From the NCBI GenBank assembly GCA_020161435.1, contig JAIUNV010000001.1:62001-126000 (forward strand): a stretch of DNA of 64,000 bases, read 5' to 3'. The notes beneath the pieces are model-generated. The model made no database searches. It saw only the letters and a program-made list of their open reading frames with translations, and was not told the origin of the DNA. This document shows positions 25,764 to 35,340 of the stretch, in pieces. Made by a program: the position numbers and the translations under genes. This stretch comes from Bacteroidota bacterium (lineage in GTDB: Bacteria; Bacteroidota; Bacteroidia; Chitinophagales; Chitinophagaceae). The stretch's first letter is position 1; every line of letters starts with the position of its first letter.

Positions 25764-28700
25764 ATGCATATAATTTCCTGCGCATGGCGGTCGCTGTGCT
25801 TTCTCGTGTTCAGTTGCTTCTTCATTCCCTTTTTTGCCATTGCACAACAAGCGCCCGGCCCCGTTGCACTCTTCAACAGCGGTGATATTATGCAAGATGC
25901 CAGCAAGCAGTTTGAAGAAAAAAACTACAAAGGCGCCATTGGCCTGTATAATAGCATTCCTAAAAGCGATACCAATTACAACAACGCATTGTATGAGTTG
26001 AGCTACGCTTACTATGCCGATAGCCAGTACGATAAATCGTTGCAAACTGCAGCAGAAGGCATCCGGCTTTTTCCTGAAATGAAGGGCAGGTTTATGTTGC
26101 TGCAAGCCAGTGTGCTCGATGATATGGATAAGAAAACTGAAGCCATTCAAATGTATACACAATGTATTCAGCTCAATGTGTTTGACTACACCGCCTATTA
26201 CAACCGTGCTGTTACTTACAATCAAACGAAGCAATACGACAGTGCATTTGCCGATTTAAAAAAGTGCCTGCTCATCAATCCGTTTTATGCATCGGGCCAC
26301 TACCTCATGGCCATGCACTACCTGCGCAATGGCAATGTTGTAGCCAGTGTACTGGCCCTGCAATCCTACCTCATCATTGCCCCCGAAGGCCGCTACCTCA
26401 ACAGCAGCATACAATGGCTGAGTAAAATAGCCAAGGCATCAGACGATGTAATGGAATATGCTGCTAAAGCCGACGATAGCCAGCTGGGTAGTTTTGCCCC
26501 TATACAAGCGGTGCTACTCTCGAAAGCCGCACTGGACAAGAGTTATAAGCTCAAAACAAGTTTAGAAGACAACATAGTGCGGCAGGTGCAGGTGGTAAAT
26601 GAACAGCTGCAATACGATGCCGGCAACGATGATTTTGCGCAGCAGGTATACGTCCCTTTTTTGAAGCAGTTGATGGAAAAAAACTTCTTTGAACCACATG
26701 TGTACACCATGTTTGGCGGGCTCGATATTGCCGACATTCAAAACTGGAACAAACGCAACAAAAAAGTAACGGAACCCTATTTTGCTTTTGCCAACGATTA
26801 CCTACGCCTCATTCGCACCACACAAGAAATGATGTACAGCAAGCGGGCACAATGCACCCAATGCTACTTGTATGAAGATGGCTACATAAATGGAAAAGGC
26901 CCATGCAATAACCAAGATTTGAGCCAGTACCATGGCAGCTGGCAGTTGTATTATGAAAACGGACAACTGAAAGAGAAAGGCCAGTTTGATGAACAACAAA
27001 ACCGCCAAGGCGAGTGGGTAACCTATCACGAAAATGGACAGCTCAAAGAAGTATCGCAATACAAAGACAACTTACTGAATGGCCTTTCTAAAGGATGGCA
27101 CGAAAACGGCAACCCATGGTTTGAATACACACTGCATATGGGCAAAACCGAAGGCAAAGCCATTACCTATTTTTACAACGGCCTTACACGCAGTGAGCAG
27201 CAATACAAGAACGATGTAAAAGACGGTGAAGAAATTGAATACACCTATCAGGGCATTCTTTTTGCCAAGGCCAATTACAAAGAAGGCAAAAAGCAGGGCC
27301 TAACCACCTTGTATCATCCGGGTGGAAAAGTGCGGGAACATCTGAGCTATACCGATGGTGTAGAAGATGGCAAATACCAGTCTTTTTACTTAGACGGACA
27401 ACCATTTGAAACCGGCACTTATGTAGCCGGAAAACGGACAGGGCTCTGGACTTCGCTACACGAAAACGGTAAGCCCAAAGACAGCACCACTTACAGCGAT
27501 AATGAAGTAACAGGGCCTTTCAGCGAATACTTCGACAACGGCAACATAAGCCGCAAAGGCAATTACAGTAAGAAAAAACTAGACGGACTACTCTACGATT
27601 ATGCCAGCGACGGCAAGCTGTACAGCATGAGCTTGTTTGACAACGGCAGGCTTCGTGAAATAACTTACTATAACAAAGCCGGAGCTGTGATCAGCAGCAC
27701 CAATACAAAGGGCGATAAAAACCTGATTGTATCTTATTCGGCCAAAGGCTACAAATACGCAGAAGGGTATTATAACAAAGAAGGCTATCGCAATGGTAGT
27801 TACACTACTTTTTTTCCCAACGGAAAAGTGCGGGAGCAATCCACCTACAGCGAAGGCGAACTCGACGGGCTGAGTACAGAACGCTTGTTTACCGGCCAGC
27901 CCTGGAAGGAACTTACATACAAAAAAGGCAAACAGGATGGCTATTACAAAAGCTATTTCACCAGCGGCAAACTGTCTTCCGAAGGCTGGATGGTGGCCGA
28001 TGAAAAACAACAATTGTTTCGCTTTTACAACATCAACGGCAGCTACGATGTAGACGAGTATTATTTAGACAATGATCTGAATGGTTTCAGCACTTCGTAT
28101 TACCCAAACAATAAGCCTTCGTTTGTGTATCGCTACGACCACAGCTGGCTGATGGGCTGGGAGCAATACGATAGCAGCGGCAAGCTGTTGAGCACCGCCA
28201 ATTTTCCGGCTGGTAAAGGCGCTTACGAAACCAGGCACTTCAATGGCAGTGTAATGGTTCGTGCTGCCTACGAAGCGTATCAATTGCACGGCAAATACGA
28301 ATCATTTTACTACAATGGCAAGCCCCGGCTTAGCATGCAGTACCGCTATGGCAAATCATACGACTCGGCCATTACCCGGTATTTCAATGGAAAAATTGAA
28401 AGCCGCGGACTGATGGTAAACAACGAAAAACACGGCAAGTGGCAGTACTATTTTGAAGATGGCAAGCTAAGAGAAACCGAGCTCAACAAACATGGCGAAC
28501 TGCATGGCGAAAATATTTTTTACCACCCCGATGGCAGCATCGATAAATCATCGGTATACAAAGAAGGTGCCCTGCACGGCAACACCAACCTGTACAATGC
28601 AGCCGGCGAACTGATGATACAAATTCACTACGAAAATGGCTATGTAGTAAGCTATAGCTACACCGGTAAAGATGGCAAACTGGTACCCGCTATCAACATC

Positions 28701-29084
28701 AATCCTGAAAAAGATTCAGCCATTGGCTACTACAAAAACGGCGTAAAAAGTGCGGTGCTGCATTTTGAAAATGAAGACGAGCATGGCGAAAGAACGCTGT
28801 ACCACAATACAGGTGCCGTATATTCCGTTGAACAGCGACACATTGGTTATGTACATGGTGTAAGAAAAACCTACTTCGCCAATGGAAAACTGCAGAAAGA
28901 AGAATCTTTTTACCATGGCCGGAATGAAGGTCCGCTCAAAGAGTACTTTCCATCAGGCAAGTTGAAATCAGAAAAAACATTTGTAAACGATGACCCCCAC
29001 GGCACCTGGAAATATTACTCGGAAGCAGGTTTAGTAACCGAAACACGGGTGTATTTTCATGGCCTGCTTTTATCAGTACAATAA
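25764..29084 (+). CDS. Giant TPR plus MORN/YwqK-repeat exported protein
   Basis: A 1106-residue protein with a signal peptide ending FFAIAQ. Residues about 40-235 form tetratricopeptide repeats (KQFEEKNYKGAIGLYNSIPK, LQTAAEGIRLFPE, YNRAVTYNQTKQYDSAFADL). A cysteine cluster, CTQCYLYEDGYINGKGPC, lies near residue 372. From about residue 390 to the end there are roughly 28 units of about 24 residues of the MORN_2/YwqK type, for example GSWQLYYENGQLKEKGQF, GKWQYYFEDGKLRETELN and GPLKEYFPSGKLKSEKTF; a few units are degenerate. The automatic label for such repeats, toxin-antitoxin YwqK antitoxin, is not supported by any toxin gene nearby. The next gene starts 4 bp after the stop. A structural or binding role at the cell surface or in the periplasm is inferred. 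Confidence 0.88.
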   Translation: MHIISCAWRSLCFLVFSCFFIPFFAIAQQAPGPVALFNSGDIMQDASKQFEEKNYKGAIGLYNSIPKSDTNYNNALYELSYAYYADSQYDKSLQTAAEGIRLFPEMKGRFMLLQASVLDDMDKKTEAIQMYTQCIQLNVFDYTAYYNRAVTYNQTKQYDSAFADLKKCLLINPFYASGHYLMAMHYLRNGNVVASVLALQSYLIIAPEGRYLNSSIQWLSKIAKASDDVMEYAAKADDSQLGSFAPIQAVLLSKAALDKSYKLKTSLEDNIVRQVQVVNEQLQYDAGNDDFAQQVYVPFLKQLMEKNFFEPHVYTMFGGLDIADIQNWNKRNKKVTEPYFAFANDYLRLIRTTQEMMYSKRAQCTQCYLYEDGYINGKGPCNNQDLSQYHGSWQLYYENGQLKEKGQFDEQQNRQGEWVTYHENGQLKEVSQYKDNLLNGLSKGWHENGNPWFEYTLHMGKTEGKAITYFYNGLTRSEQQYKNDVKDGEEIEYTYQGILFAKANYKEGKKQGLTTLYHPGGKVREHLSYTDGVEDGKYQSFYLDGQPFETGTYVAGKRTGLWTSLHENGKPKDSTTYSDNEVTGPFSEYFDNGNISRKGNYSKKKLDGLLYDYASDGKLYSMSLFDNGRLREITYYNKAGAVISSTNTKGDKNLIVSYSAKGYKYAEGYYNKEGYRNGSYTTFFPNGKVREQSTYSEGELDGLSTERLFTGQPWKELTYKKGKQDGYYKSYFTSGKLSSEGWMVADEKQQLFRFYNINGSYDVDEYYLDNDLNGFSTSYYPNNKPSFVYRYDHSWLMGWEQYDSSGKLLSTANFPAGKGAYETRHFNGSVMVRAAYEAYQLHGKYESFYYNGKPRLSMQYRYGKSYDSAITRYFNGKIESRGLMVNNEKHGKWQYYFEDGKLRETELNKHGELHGENIFYHPDGSIDKSSVYKEGALHGNTNLYNAAGELMIQIHYENGYVVSYSYTGKDGKLVPAININPEKDSAIGYYKNGVKSAVLHFENEDEHGERTLYHNTGAVYSVEQRHIGYVHGVRKTYFANGKLQKEESFYHGRNEGPLKEYFPSGKLKSEKTFVNDDPHGTWKYYSEAGLVTETRVYFHGLLLSVQ

Positions 29085-29088
29085 ACGT

Positions 29089-31008
29089 ATGATGCAATTG
29101 AAACAATGGATACTGGCCACAGCGCTGTGCAGCATGGCCGGTGTGAGCCAGGCGCAATCCCTGCAAGAGGTGCAGGCCCGTTATCCCAACGAAGCCGCTG
29201 TATTTCTTAATTACAAAACCGAGCTACGGCTGTTTTTGCAAAACGACACCCCCGCTGCCGAACGCAAGCAGGTAAACGACCTGATGATTCTGAGCGAAAA
29301 AAATGCCGGTCTGTTTGCACGAAGCGCAGTGTACCACAGTGGCTTTAATGAGCTCACCGGTATGGAGGCGTACACCTTGCTGCCGGGATCGAAAAAGAGA
29401 ATACCCATTGGGCAAACGAAAACACAAAGCAGCACCAGCCGTTCCGTTTTTTATGATGATGTAAAAGAAACCAGCTTCGATTATCCGGCACTTACACAAG
29501 GAGCCATTGCACATATCGAATACACACAGCTGTTAAAAGAAGCGCATCTCATTACGCCTTTTAGTTATGGTGCCGGCATTCCTGGCTGGAACGTAACGTT
29601 TACTGCCATTGTGCCGGAAAACATCGAGATAAAATACATCGTAAAAAATGACCCCAAAGGCCTGCTGAAATTAAGCACGGAAAAAAAGCGGGGCACTACT
29701 TACTATACATGGAGTATGCAGCATGTAAAAAACGAAGACAGTTATGGCGATGCTCCTGACGACCGCTATTACGAACCGCATGTAATTGTTTACATCAGCA
29801 AATACAACAACAGCGCCGGCCAGCAAACCTTTGTACAATCGGTTGATGATTTATACCGCTGGAATGCATCGTTTACCAAAACCCTCAACCAAACAGAAGA
29901 CCCTGCACTCAAAGCCATTACCGATTCGCTGGTAAAACCATTGAGCTCTTCTCTGCAAAAAGCAGAAGCCATTTATAAGTGGGTTCAAAACCACATTCGG
30001 TATGTAGCTTTTGAAAACGGGCTTGAAGGCTTTCGGCCACGGCAGGCTGCTGAAGTATGCAGCAAACGCTATGGCGATTGTAAAGACATGAGCAGCATTA
30101 TTACGCAAATGCTGCGTATGGCGGGTATAGAAGCTTATTACACATGGATAGGCACCAGAGATATTCCTTACACCTATCATGATGTGCCGCTACCCATTGT
30201 AGATAACCACATGATTTCAGTTGCCCGTATAGATGGTCGTTGGTATTTTATTGATGGCACATCGCCCAGCAGCACCATTTACCTGCCACCCAGTTCTATA
30301 CAAAACAAACAGGCGCTGGTGGGCATCAGCGATACTAAATATGAAATATTAACAGTGCCCGTAGCAGAGCCCGTTGTATCTATGGTAGAAGACAGCACGT
30401 TTTTTCATTTTACACCCGATGGTATTGCCGGTAAAGAAAAAGTATTGTACAAAGGCTACTATGCCGAAGACGTACACAACGCCCTGCTATACCGCGATGA
30501 AAAACGCCTGAAGGAGTATGTAAAAACCCGCATGGGCAAAGCCAGCAATAAGTTTATGCTGGGCGAATACAAGGTAAGCAAGCAAGATGCACCTACACTT
30601 GAAGCCAGTATTGTGGCCGATTTTGAAGTGCCGGGCTATGGTAAAAAAGTAGGCAATGAGTATTACATTAACCTCCATTTGGAAAAGCTTTTTGAAAACC
30701 AACTGATTGATACTGCCAAGCGTAAAGTGCCCAAGCAGTTTGAATATCAGGGCCATGTTATTTCGCACCACATACTTAGCATTCCGGAGGGGTATAAGGT
30801 AAGTTATCATCCTGAAAACTTTGAAGCGGAAACGAAATTCTACAAACTGAAAGTGCGGTATACCAAACAGCAAAACAGCATTATTGCCACACAAGAACTT
30901 ACCACAAAAGTGCTGCTGCTGGAACCAGCACAGTTTGCCGAGTGGAATACCCAAATGCCCCGCATACAAGCACATTACAAAGAACAAATTGTTCTCGAAA
31001 AAAATTAA
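29089..31008 (+). CDS. DUF3857 and transglutaminase-domain protein (intact triad)
   Basis: A 639-residue exported protein. The start at 29089 gives a signal peptide (MMQLKQWILATALCSMAGVS). Residues about 35-230 match DUF3857. A transglutaminase-like domain follows with the full papain-type triad: Cys in RYGDCKDMSSIITQMLRMAG, His in VDNHMISVARI and Asp in YFIDGTSPSS. The segment AEAIYKWVQNHIRYVAFEN before it is typical. The remaining C-terminal region is strand-rich. It is the middle gene of a three-gene operon, 4 bp after the MORN-repeat gene and 11 bp before a degenerate relative. A cysteine-protease or crosslinking role in the periplasm is inferred; the substrate is unknown. Confidence 0.92.
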   Translation: MMQLKQWILATALCSMAGVSQAQSLQEVQARYPNEAAVFLNYKTELRLFLQNDTPAAERKQVNDLMILSEKNAGLFARSAVYHSGFNELTGMEAYTLLPGSKKRIPIGQTKTQSSTSRSVFYDDVKETSFDYPALTQGAIAHIEYTQLLKEAHLITPFSYGAGIPGWNVTFTAIVPENIEIKYIVKNDPKGLLKLSTEKKRGTTYYTWSMQHVKNEDSYGDAPDDRYYEPHVIVYISKYNNSAGQQTFVQSVDDLYRWNASFTKTLNQTEDPALKAITDSLVKPLSSSLQKAEAIYKWVQNHIRYVAFENGLEGFRPRQAAEVCSKRYGDCKDMSSIITQMLRMAGIEAYYTWIGTRDIPYTYHDVPLPIVDNHMISVARIDGRWYFIDGTSPSSTIYLPPSSIQNKQALVGISDTKYEILTVPVAEPVVSMVEDSTFFHFTPDGIAGKEKVLYKGYYAEDVHNALLYRDEKRLKEYVKTRMGKASNKFMLGEYKVSKQDAPTLEASIVADFEVPGYGKKVGNEYYINLHLEKLFENQLIDTAKRKVPKQFEYQGHVISHHILSIPEGYKVSYHPENFEAETKFYKLKVRYTKQQNSIIATQELTTKVLLLEPAQFAEWNTQMPRIQAHYKEQIVLEKN

Positions 31009-31019
31009 ACACGTTCATC

Positions 31020-32987
31020 ATGATACGATCTGCAATCCTTGCATTATTTACTTGTACTGTTTTACTATTCGCCACTCAGCAGGCAGTGGCACAAAGCCAA
31101 CCCTACCAATGGAAAGCCACTCCAGCACTGCATGAGCTACCCGCACAGTATGCCAACGAAAATGCTGTGATCATTATGGATCAGCGGCTACACACATTTT
31201 TATCCGACGAAAAAGAAGGCTTGCTGTTGTATACCACGCTGCATAAAATCATCAGGGTAAACAAGGAGCAGGGTGTAGAAATGTTCAACAAAGTGTATGT
31301 GCCGGTGGCTTACGATGCCGAAGTACAAGAAATACAAGCCCGTGTAATTACGCCTGCTGGCAAAGTCATCAACCTGCCTGCCGATAAAGTATTAGACGAA
31401 GAAGAAGATGGCAGGCTCTACAAAAAGTTTGCACTGGAAGGCGTAGAGAAAGGCAGCGAGGTGGAATACATTGCCCGCATCAAACGCAATGCTTCATTTT
31501 TCGGACTGGAAGTATTTCAATCGCCGGTACCCTGTGCAGAAGCCCGTTTTACACTTACTATTCCGGCTTATCTCGTTTTTACCTGCAAAGGGTACAATGG
31601 TTTTGAAATGGCCGCCGATACAGTAATTGGTGAGCAGCGCATTAGCTATGGCAGTTGCAGCAACATAGCAGTAGTAGAAAATGAAAAGTATGCGCAAACA
31701 GCACAACACTTAAAAAATGTGCAGTACAAACTGTCGTACAATCTGAGCAAAGACAAAGACGTTCGTTTGTTTACCTGGAATCAGTTGGCAAAAAACATTT
31801 TCGACCGCTACAGTAAGCCCGAAGAAAAAGAAGTGAAGGCCATTGCTGCTTTTCTCAAATCGAGTAAGATAAATGGCGAAACAGAAGAAGCAAAAATCAT
31901 TGCCCTCGAAGATTATCTGAAAAACAACATCAGCATCAACGAACAAGGTATTGGTGATGATGCTGAGCTGATAGAAAAAATAGTAAAAACCAAAGTAGCC
32001 AGCAACGAAGGCTTTACCAAACTGTTTGCCCTGTGCTTGCAGCAAATGGATATCAAGTATCAAATTGTTTTTCCCAGCAAAAGAGATGACATACCGCTGG
32101 ATGAAAAACTGGAAAACTACCGGTTGATTGAAGACCCGGTGTTTTATTTTCCTGGCACGGGCAAGTATCTGGAGCCAACAAATATTTCGTTTCGCTACCC
32201 TTACATACAGCCCAACTGGGCTGCCACCAAAGGATTGTTTTTGCAAAATACCAGCATTGGCAATTTCAATACAGCATATGCATCTTTTAAAAACATTGCT
32301 ATTCTTCCGTACGAGCAAAGCAGCCACAACATGGAGGTTAAACTACGCTTTAACAGCAACCTCGATTCGGTACTGATGCATAGCAAACAAATTTTTACAG
32401 GCTATGGTGCCAGCATGTATCGGCCTGCTTTTCATTTTTTGCCAAAAGATAAAATTCAAGACTTCACTCAAGAGCTGATGCAGAGTGTGTCGAACAGCAA
32501 AAACATCCGTAATATTAAAGTAGCCAACGACGCATTTGCCGATGGATACAGCAATAAGCCACTTACTATTGAAGGCGATATCAGTAGTGCAGAACTGTTT
32601 GAAATAGCCGGTAATAAATTGCTACTGAAAATAGGTGATGTGATAGGGCCACAAGTGCAGATGTATCAGGAAAAGCCACGCCAGTTGCCGGTTTCAGTAG
32701 AGTACCCTCATGCCCTAGACCGCAAAATTGAACTCACCATACCAGATGGCTACAGCATCAAAAATCCGGATGACCTGAAATTTTTCATTACTGAAAAAGC
32801 AAATGAAGAAGGTACCATGGGTTTCATTTCTACCTACAAAATAGAAGGACAAAAACTGCTGATAGACATACATGAATATTACAAAGAAACAGCGTACAGC
32901 ATGGAGCAGTTTGATGCATTTCAGAAAGTGATAAATGCCGCTGCAGACTTTAATAAAGTGGTGCTGGTGCTGGAAAAAAAGAAGTAA
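31020..32987 (+). CDS. DUF3857 protein with degenerate transglutaminase domain
   Basis: A 655-residue exported protein related to its upstream neighbour. The start at 31020 gives a signal peptide (MIRSAILALFTCTVLLFATQ). The N-terminal DUF3857 domain is clear (LLLYTTLHKIIRVNKEQGVE, VITPAGKVINLPADKV). In the transglutaminase-like part the catalytic cysteine region is replaced by KTKVASNEGFTKLFALCLQQ, and the His and Asp of the triad are also not found in place (the matching segment ends FYFPGTGKYLEPTN), so it is probably inactive. Pairing with an active paralogue 11 bp upstream suggests that the two act together. The operon ends in a perfect 18-bp terminator. Confidence 0.9.
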   Translation: MIRSAILALFTCTVLLFATQQAVAQSQPYQWKATPALHELPAQYANENAVIIMDQRLHTFLSDEKEGLLLYTTLHKIIRVNKEQGVEMFNKVYVPVAYDAEVQEIQARVITPAGKVINLPADKVLDEEEDGRLYKKFALEGVEKGSEVEYIARIKRNASFFGLEVFQSPVPCAEARFTLTIPAYLVFTCKGYNGFEMAADTVIGEQRISYGSCSNIAVVENEKYAQTAQHLKNVQYKLSYNLSKDKDVRLFTWNQLAKNIFDRYSKPEEKEVKAIAAFLKSSKINGETEEAKIIALEDYLKNNISINEQGIGDDAELIEKIVKTKVASNEGFTKLFALCLQQMDIKYQIVFPSKRDDIPLDEKLENYRLIEDPVFYFPGTGKYLEPTNISFRYPYIQPNWAATKGLFLQNTSIGNFNTAYASFKNIAILPYEQSSHNMEVKLRFNSNLDSVLMHSKQIFTGYGASMYRPAFHFLPKDKIQDFTQELMQSVSNSKNIRNIKVANDAFADGYSNKPLTIEGDISSAELFEIAGNKLLLKIGDVIGPQVQMYQEKPRQLPVSVEYPHALDRKIELTIPDGYSIKNPDDLKFFITEKANEEGTMGFISTYKIEGQKLLIDIHEYYKETAYSMEQFDAFQKVINAAADFNKVVLVLEKKK

Positions 32988-33008
32988 TCCACACTTCATT
33001 ATTTACAT

Positions 33009-33048
33009 AAAAAGAGGCTTTGCAATAACGATTGCAAAGCCTCTTTTT
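33009..33048 (+). terminator. Terminator of the MORN/DUF3857 operon
   Basis: Eighteen bases starting AAAAAGAGGCTTTGC (33009-33026) pair perfectly with 33031-33048 around the 4-base loop AACG, ending in five T. It is the longest perfect hairpin in the window. Confidence 0.93.
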
Positions 33049-33069
33049 ACAGAAGTAGGGGCATAAAAA

Positions 33070-33090
33070 AACACTGTTTTATACAGTGTT
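33070..33090 (-). terminator. Terminator of the 381-residue secreted protein gene
   Basis: AACACTGT (33070-33077) pairs with ACAGTGTT (33083-33090). On the minus strand it is followed by a run of T (complement of 33064-33070) and lies 27 bp past the gene's stop. Confidence 0.75.
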
Positions 33091-33116
33091 CTTAACGATG
33101 CTTTTCGGTAAGTACA

Positions 33117-34262
33117 TTAAGAACAAGGGCCCTTGCTGGGCTTGCAATATTTAATCACGTTTACTTCAATCTTTGGCGCTAACCGTGGGTTGGTGGCTTT
33201 CAAATCAACCAGTGATTTGTACACTCCGTTGGGCGACCAAGGGATGTTGATGAGCTCTGTAGGATTGAGTGGATTGATGCCCGTAGTAGATACTGAAGCA
33301 AGCGAATTAGGCCGTACTGCATTGAGGCTTGAACCAATAAAATTGGCGCAGTTAAAGGCATCAATTTCATACCGCATCCGGGCATTGAACCGAATTTGAT
33401 TCAGGAAGGCTTTGAACTCAGCAGCGTTCCAACCATCCAGGGTAATGGAGGCATTGTACTCATGTCCGGTGGCAGAAGAACCATCGTCGGCCAGCTTGCT
33501 GGTAACCGGCGACAGCGACACCGACTTATAATCGCTGGCCGGATAGAAGCCCAGTGTTTGGCTGATGGTTTGAGTGCCAACCGTTTTAGAAATGGTCACA
33601 AACACATGGCCTACACTCAAACCCGTTTGTGCCAGGTTGATTAATGAGTTGGGGTTGGCATCCACCGGAATATCTACCATTACTTTAATGGTAAACTGGG
33701 CGCCGGCATCGGGCAGGTTATCAAAGCATTTCAGGTAGTCTTCTATATTGATGCCAGCTTTATTCGTTTCTGCCTCGTCGTCCTCTTCTTCTATTTCTTC
33801 AAGGCCCGATTGATCATTTATGGTAGCAGCGCTATCGGCTATTGCAACCATTTCAGCATTTGCCCCGGCCATACCGGAAAACTGATTTACCAATTGACTG
33901 GCAATGCTGGCTACTTCTTGCAGCTGTCCGGCGGTATTTGCTACACTACTGGCGGTAAGCAATACTGCCGGTTTCTTTTCCCGAATGCTACGAGGCGATG
34001 GCTGGCGTAAACGAGGTGAAGCGGAAGTGGTAAGTGGAGTAGAAACAGCAGAAACGGATGCAGCAGATGTGGTGGTACCAACAGCAGGTGTAGGAACATA
34101 AAAATGTACCCCCACAATATTGTGCTGGAGGTACTCCAATTTTGTTGCTTGCTGCCACGTTCCCCTCTTCCCCTCTGCTCCCTTTGTTACAAGTGTTGGC
34201 TTTTTCCCCGTAAACCACGCTGCGGCCTGCAAGAACAGTAATATTACTACCACTCTCTGCAT
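33117..34262 (-). CDS. Secreted protein with possible permuted papain-like (NlpC/P60-type) domain
   Basis: A 381-residue protein I cannot assign to a named family. It has a signal peptide (MQRVVVILLFLQAAAWFTG), a Ser/Thr/Pro-rich linker at about 56-100, an acidic stretch (GLEEIEEEDDEAE at 153-165) and a folded C-terminal half. There, His219 in LSVGHVFVTISKTVG is followed by LGFYPASDY and then Cys305 in YEIDAFNCANFIGSSLNAV. The order His, then an Asn-Cys about 85 residues later, recalls permuted papain-fold domains, but this is pattern reading only. The gene has its own terminator. The open 290 bp upstream (34263-34552) shows no further gene. Confidence 0.6.
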   Translation of the reverse strand: MQRVVVILLFLQAAAWFTGKKPTLVTKGAEGKRGTWQQATKLEYLQHNIVGVHFYVPTPAVGTTTSAASVSAVSTPLTTSASPRLRQPSPRSIREKKPAVLLTASSVANTAGQLQEVASIASQLVNQFSGMAGANAEMVAIADSAATINDQSGLEEIEEEDDEAETNKAGINIEDYLKCFDNLPDAGAQFTIKVMVDIPVDANPNSLINLAQTGLSVGHVFVTISKTVGTQTISQTLGFYPASDYKSVSLSPVTSKLADDGSSATGHEYNASITLDGWNAAEFKAFLNQIRFNARMRYEIDAFNCANFIGSSLNAVRPNSLASVSTTGINPLNPTELINIPWSPNGVYKSLVDLKATNPRLAPKIEVNVIKYCKPSKGPCS

Positions 34263-34552
34263 GGCGAGTTATTTTATTCAAAGCAACGCCATGATATACA
34301 TTCAAAAATTTGACAAATGTCAAAATCGTGTGGATAATACGCCTCCAGGCTGATCAATTTTGGAAATTGTCAGCTTTTTCGGGGTTCAACAGAGACCAGA
34401 TACGGAATTTCGGGCGGTTACTGCCAGCTGTTGGAGGGGAAATCAACAGGGGGAACAGGCAGGTGCCAAAAGGCCATTTGGTCGAAGAGTTTAGTGTTTT
34501 TACATATTTCTGTAGTCATCCAGCCAATGAATACAGTGCTTAATTGGGGTTT

Positions 34553-35239
34553 TTATTTTAATTGTACATCCCACTCCAAAAATGAATTGGAACTGCCTTC
34601 ATCATGAAGCTCTTCATTTTTACAATAGGGGTTATAGTACTGCACTTTAAGTTTTGTTTTGGGTGTTTTCCAATCGGTAAGTGCCGCATCAAAGGTGGCC
34701 ATGCCCAGCAGGCCGCAAAAAATGTACGATTCGATGCTGGTAAGCCGCTCAGCGCCGCCGGTGGCCGTTTTGCTGTATACGCCGCTGGTGGTAACAGCAG
34801 GTATGCCCAACCGGTTAATGATAGATTGGGAGGGGGCCGAGGGGTTGAGGCCGCCACGCAGCGAGTACTCCTGCAACACGCCGGTGGCATAGTTGAGGTT
34901 GCGCACTGCTACCGGAAAGTTGCCGCCATGCAGGGTAGTGTAAGCAATGTCGTTTCGAAAAACCGAACCCACTACGTTGTTGCTCACATTTACCAGCACA
35001 AATGAGTACAGTGAGTCTTGCTCATTGTAAAAAGGAATTTTGCAGGCTACAATGTCGGCCGAAGGATGGGCAATTTTTTCAAGTTGACTAAAATCAAGTT
35101 GGTCGAACTCAGCAACGGGGATTTGCTTTTTGAGCGTAAGAACCACCTTTGATTCCAGCGAATTAACCGGGTATTTCACCAGCTCTTTATGGCAGGCTGT
35201 AAGTGCCCCCAACAAGAGTATGTATACCAGTTTTCGCAT
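34553..35239 (-). CDS. Lipoprotein of unknown function
   Basis: A 228-residue protein with a short lipoprotein signal peptide, MRKLVYILLLGALTAC, followed by HKELVKYPVNS. The body has no recognised domain; it contains a DSLYSFVLVNVSNNVVGSVF strand region and three late cysteines (FCGLLGM, PYCKNEE). Several such single-copy lipoproteins occur near secreted proteins in Bacteroidota. It lies between the Crp/Fnr regulator and the secreted 381-residue protein on the same strand, but with gaps of 100 and 290 bp, so co-transcription is uncertain. Confidence 0.65.
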   Translation of the reverse strand: MRKLVYILLLGALTACHKELVKYPVNSLESKVVLTLKKQIPVAEFDQLDFSQLEKIAHPSADIVACKIPFYNEQDSLYSFVLVNVSNNVVGSVFRNDIAYTTLHGGNFPVAVRNLNYATGVLQEYSLRGGLNPSAPSQSIINRLGIPAVTTSGVYSKTATGGAERLTSIESYIFCGLLGMATFDAALTDWKTPKTKLKVQYYNPYCKNEELHDEGSSNSFLEWDVQLK

Positions 35240-35340
35240 GCTTTAAATTTTAATCAAAGCAAGTAAAAACTTGGTTACAAATACTTGTTATAAATCAAAA
35301 TCGGTGGTTGAGAAAAGTCAAAAAAACCTGTTGCGAATTA

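Noticed and set aside
25764-29084. Toxin-antitoxin locus suggested by YwqK-type repeats
   Set aside because: The protein is exported and very large, and its neighbours are DUF3857 proteins; no toxin-like small gene is nearby.
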